A stretch of DNA of 64,000 nucleotides from Heliocidaris tuberculata (taxonomy: Eukaryota; Echinodermata; Echinoidea; Camarodonta; Echinometridae), in NCBI GenBank assembly GCA_025618425.1, contig CM046847.1, positions 16,214,468 to 16,278,467 of the forward strand, written 5' to 3'. A model generated the notes under the pieces. That model was not told the origin of the DNA, made no database searches, and saw only the letters and a list, made by a program, of their open reading frames with translations. Shown one piece after another: positions 60,675 through 64,000 of the stretch (positions within the stretch are counted from its first letter, which is position 1; every line of letters starts with the position of its first letter). The position numbers and the translations under genes were made by a program.

Positions 60675-61049
60675 TTAAGCCACCATCCCCGTAATCCTGG
60701 TAGCAAATGATTCTTTTAATTCGGTCTTTTCCATTCCATATGAAATCAAAACTGATTTTTTTTTAATCTCTGCTACTACCCACTTTGGAACAACTAATGA
60801 TGAGGAAACATAATTCAATTTTGACAAAGCATATGTTTTAAGCAGATGTACTTTCCCCATCACTGTCAAATCTCTCTGTTTCCACCATCCCAAAAGTCTT
60901 TTAATTCTACTCAGAATCTCTTTGTAATTTAACTCTTCCCTCATTTTTATATCCAGTGAATAATATACTCCTAAAATTTTCATTCTAGTTACTATATTGC
61001 CCATAGGTAATGTTCCCGAATCCCCTCTGTTTTTTCCTATCCTCATCAC
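60675..61049 (-). pseudogene. ORF2 thumb-region fragment of the L1/Tx1-like LINE
   Basis: Reads MKILGVYYSLDIKMREEL, SRIKRLLGWWKQRDLTVMGK and VHLLKTYALSKLNYVSSSLV, the well-known LG-x-x-x...W-x-x-R-x-L-x-x-x-GK...K-x-x-x-x-SK-x-x-Y motif after the reverse transcriptase. Ends out of frame at an A-run near 60757. Confidence 0.8.
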
Positions 61050-61081
61050 AGTAGTTTTTTCTATGTTGACCTTTAAACCAC

Positions 61082-61738
61082 TTAACTCATAGAAAGCCCG
61101 GAATATATCCTGTATTCTTGTAATCGATGTTTCATTTTTAACATATCATCGGCATACAAAATTTGTCGAGCTTCAAAATTACCAAATTCAACTCCTTTAA
61201 TAACACCATCGTTTCCCAGAGCATGCGCCAAAATTTCAATCACTAACAAAAACAGATACGGTGAAAGTGGCTCACCCTGCCTTACTCCTCTCTTAATATC
61301 AAAATAACCAGTAGAGAAACCTCCATTCATAACACAGCTACTAATTCCGTTATACACAGTTTTAACCCATGAACGAAAGGACTGCCCAAACCCAAATAAT
61401 TCTAGTACTTTGAAGAGAAATTTATGTGAAACAGAATCAAATGCTTTTTCAAAATCAACTGCTATGAGGAAAATGTCTTCTTCACAGTAATTATTACAAT
61501 GAAAAATCACATCATTTATCAAACGTATAGCTTCGCCAATGTGCCTATTATTTATGTAACCCACTTGATCTGAATGAATAATATCATTTAAAACTTCTTT
61601 TATTCGTTTTGCCATTATCTTTGAAATTATCTTATAGTCTGTGTTTAACAATGTAATAGGCCTATAGTTTTTAACATATAAAGGATCTTTACCATCTTTT
61701 TCAATTAATGTTATGACACCTTGCTTCTGAGACGTCGA
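61082..61738 (-). pseudogene. Reverse transcriptase fragment of the L1/Tx1-like LINE
   Basis: Reads NYRPITLLNTDYKIISKIMA, DQVGYINNRHIGEAIR, FLIAVDFEKAFDSVSH, VRQGEPLSPYLFLLVIEILA and YADDM. Catalytic Asp residues of AVDFEKAFD and YADD are all present; the break comes just after. Confidence 0.88.
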
Positions 61739-62751
61739 TAAAAAAAACCCTTATCACTTGCTTCATTGAAAACTTCGACCAGCAGCCCTCCTAACTGTGG
61801 CCAAAATGTGAGATAAAACTCTACAGTAAAGCCGTCATTCCCAGGGGATTTATTAAGTTTCATACTTTTTAGCGCTACATGACATTCGTCTTTGGTAATC
61901 TTCCCTTCACATAAATTCATACTGTCAACACTTAGATGGGGTATATCTTTACTAAACATATCATTTAAATCAACCTCTACATTTGAATTTTCTGAATACA
62001 AATTTTCATAAAACCCTCTGAGTATCCGCGATATTGCTTTCATTTCTTTCATTACTTCCCCTTTGTCATTAAACAGTTCCCTTATTAGTGTTTTCTTTTT
62101 ATTAGACTGAAGCAACTGTTCAAAGTACTCTTTATTCTGTTCCCCTTCTTCATACCAAACAGCTCTTGACCTTACTTTGAGTCCATCTACAGACACATTG
62201 TATAATTTCTTTAACTGACCTTTTTTAGCATCTATATCTTTGATAATTAAAGAACTATTAGGAGATAGCACCAGATCTTTCTCGAGTAATATTATTTCAT
62301 TTTCAAGTTGTTGTATATTTAGTCTCCTTTCTTTCGATTTCTTCTTCGAAAAGTTCATTGCGTACTTTCTCATTTTCATTTTAAGAAAGTCCCAAAAAGA
62401 AGATTTAGTATCGAATTCCTTCAACCATTTTATTTTTACTGCTTTGATTTCCTCACACATTCCCTGTACAAAATCTTTATCTAAGCACAAACTGTTGTTA
62501 AATTTCCAATATGATTTTCCATACGTTTCATTACCTCGAATAGGTTTCAATTCTAAAAGGATACCTGAATAATCAGGAGCAATTGATGTGATAATATCAC
62601 ACGTAAGAATCTTGCTTTCCAAACTTTTTGAGATAAACCAATAGTCTAAACGACTTTGAACAAGTGGAATATTCTGTCTAAAGGTAAATTGCTTTAACGT
62701 TGGGTTCTGTTTCCTCCATATATCCAATAAATCAAGTTTCTTTATAAACAT
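61711..62751 (-). pseudogene. Endonuclease end and reverse transcriptase start of the L1/Tx1-like LINE
   Basis: 346 residues from LDLLDIWRKQNPTLKQFTF and SRLDYWFISKSLESK to LNKSPGNDGFTVEFYLTFWP. The usual catalytic SDHS-type end of the endonuclease reads PDYS, with Tyr in place of His. A frameshift near 62745 separates it from about 24 more upstream codons (GTSMNVRTNFVNQRCL) before the (CA)n junction. Confidence 0.85.
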
Positions 62752-62849
62752 CTCTGATTCACAAAATTTGTTCTAACATTCATACTAGTCCCCATGTAAT
62801 CCCCATCCCTTTCACACAAATACACACACACACACACGCCCACACACAC

Positions 62850-63442
62850 TGTTCAGCGAATTTCTAAACAAGCATTAGTTGCTCAACAAAATTTACCCAA
62901 CAACGCCAAGGGAATGTGACAAAATTACACAACATCAGGGTAAGAATTTCCCAACCCTGATTTACCAAATAGCTGTTAGTAAATTTCTATGCACTCTAAA
63001 AACTTAAGTGTTAAATCACCATTTAAAAGGGCCGATGAGTGACAACTTTTTCAAAATGGTAGATCAACTCTTTTAAACTGCTGGATTCATTCTTTATAGT
63101 GTTGTATCCAGCATGTTAAAAGTGTTAATCTGCAATTTTGAAAAAGTTGTCACTCCTCGGCCCTTTTAAATGGTGATTTAACACTTTAGTTTTTAGAGTG
63201 TGCGAATTTCTAACCAACTATCAGTTACCCAACAAAATTTACCCAAATAGTAAAGGGAATGTGACAAAATTACACAACTACAGGGCAACAAGTACCCAAC
63301 CCATACTTACCAAATACTGTTGGTAAATATATGCCCAATATTTAGGTAAACATTATTGAGCAATATTGGTTACACCACTTGAGTGTCCAGAATTGGGAAT
63401 ATTTTTAACCAATCAGCAGTTACCCAACTAAATTTACCAAAC
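62850..63442. repeat. Tandem TTACCCAAC-type units, right flank of the L1/Tx1 insertion
   Basis: Two units of about 145 bp share GAATTTCTAA, CCCAACAAAATTTACCCAA and AAGGGAATGTGACAAAATTA; a third partial unit follows. The first pair is split by a MITE. Confidence 0.75.
62992..63200. mobile_element. 209-bp palindromic MITE with CACTCTAAAAACT ends
   Basis: CACTCTAAAAACTTAAGTG...GGGCCGATGAGTGACAACTT is mirrored almost completely by the right half. TG flanks both sides. Another left end of the same family is at 63718. Confidence 0.88.
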
Positions 63443-63500
63443 ATAAATACCAATATGTATGTATGTATGTATGTGTGTATGTATGTATGTATATTTATGT

Positions 63501-64000
63501 ACTGTCACCGTGAATAATATGCGTTGAAATTTATATATACATATATATTTACTCTTAAAAAACATAACAACCACGCTATTATGATTCCGGTTAATCTTAT
63601 CTGGGGGATTTGCTTGAAAGTGTTGACTTGTAAAATGTGCTTTGAAGGAAAAAATCATAATGGCTAAATTTATGCCAAAAAAATCTGGCAATGAATTAGT
63701 GTTATTGATTGAAACTACACTCTAAAAACTAAAGTGTTAAATCAGGGCTCGACACTAGCGGAGGTCTGGAGGTCAAAGTCCCCCAAAATGATGTGTTGGA
63801 CCACCAAATTTAAAAAAAAACAAGGAAATGGAGGTCACATGGTGACCACCAAAAATTTTAAATCGCCGATCCCCTCCCAAATCGAGATAAGAGCTCAACG
63901 CGATGTTCAAATGCGTCACACATTTTCACAAAACATTCGCGTGTTGAAGATAAACAGCGAGTGCTAGTGATGTGCATGTACTGTGTAACATGATTGTTCA
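63501..64000. other. Window end, no gene seen
   Basis: Apart from the MITE end, contains AT-rich sequence and a GGCTCGACACTAGCGGAGG repeat start. Confidence 0.4.
63718..63743. mobile_element. Left end of a CACTCTAAAAACT MITE, cut short
   Basis: TA then CACTCTAAAAACTAAAGTGT and TAAATCA, identical in design to 62992, then joins GGGCTCGACACTAGC of another repeat. Confidence 0.7.

Larger units (their letters stand above)
59123..62818 (-). mobile_element. 5'-truncated L1/Tx1-like LINE, ORF2 remnant with poly-A tail
   Basis: On the minus strand the fragments read, in order: endonuclease end (SRLDYWFISKSLESK, IAPDYSGILLEL), reverse transcriptase (LNKSPGNDGFTVEFY, VGYINNRHIGEAIR, AVDFEKAFDSVSH, RGVRQGEPLSPYLFLLVIEI, ILYADDM), and a long C-terminal part with YKLLHRAIYTKE and HIFWDCDDVKALW. 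It ends with AATAAAG and A13 at 59123-59135. The N-terminal endonuclease and ORF1 are missing, cut at a (CA)n run. Breaks: frameshifts near 62745, 61740 and 60757, a small deletion after YADDM near 61140, stops near 60570 and 59704. A CA and CT microsatellite lies in its 3' region (59414-59506). Confidence 0.9.
56395..63500 (+). mobile_element. CR1/Rex-like LINE, broken by several insertions
   Basis: Fragments in order read SAYKANHSTESALLRVRHDL, VMLDLKSTFD, YGVPQGSVLGPLLFNLYL, FHLYADDVQLY, WMIRNKLLMNEQKTESLL, then LNFHLYNIFRVRRML and WNSLPLNIRSYP. That is a reverse transcriptase from the fingers through the catalytic YADD to the C-terminus. Endonuclease is absent. Frameshifts are present. The 3' tail GGAAAGGCGCTA stops at 58292 and resumes near 63443 as TAAATACCAATATG plus (ATGT)n, so about 5.1 kb was inserted there. 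Inactive. Confidence 0.85.

Noticed and set aside
58293..63442. CRISPR-like array from repeated TTGGGCAA words
   Set aside because: Spacing is irregular, there are no uniform repeats and unique spacers, and the sequence is eukaryotic.

Overview
This window looks like nuclear DNA of a marine invertebrate, most likely a sea urchin or close echinoderm. It is AT-rich, full of microsatellites and small inverted-repeat transposons, and carries tRNA-derived SINE heads, CR1-like and L1/Tx1-like LINEs and the GGACGGACGG-type repeat ending in GGCGGAGGCATA. Genes are interrupted by GT-AG introns. The species call is inference from repeat style; no bacterial or organelle features are visible.

The main coding content is two divergent, spliced genes in the middle. 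On the minus strand, nine exons between 35287 and 15639 join in frame into a 767-residue protein with the layout of the tnp2 (Transposase_21) transposase of CACTA/EnSpm elements followed by a DUF4218 region. Every junction has GT and AG and every phase matches. On the plus strand, starting 1.6 kb away, three exons (36869-36952, 41962-42161, 43573-45304) join into a 671-residue protein that I do not recognise. Its centre is about 45 copies of a nine-residue Ser/Pro/Thr repeat, encoded by a 27-bp minisatellite.

The rest is mobile or repetitive DNA. 1-8.6 kb has microsatellites, a Tc1/mariner-like MITE and short hairpins. 8.6-13.6 kb is a foldback-type long inverted repeat around a 1.5 kb polypurine tract. 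14.0-14.9 kb is a LINE 3' end. The introns of the transposase-like gene hold TTAA-flanked MITEs, hAT-like MITEs with 8-bp target duplications and other families. 38-48 kb holds several TA-flanked MITEs and SINEs. 52.8-54.5 kb is a pair of inverted GGTCG-rich elements carrying a small basic ORF. 56.4-63.5 kb is a nested stack: a CR1-like LINE split by a tiny palindromic insert, a TTAA-flanked MITE and a 5 kb composite that includes a 5'-truncated, dead L1/Tx1-like LINE.

The observations most worth following are the intact nine-exon transposase-like gene with transposon-filled introns, its divergent repeat-rich neighbour, and a roughly 30-bp palindrome (CCAAGGAGTT...AACTCCTTGG) that recurs in the window and appears once as a clean insertion inside a reverse-transcriptase reading frame.
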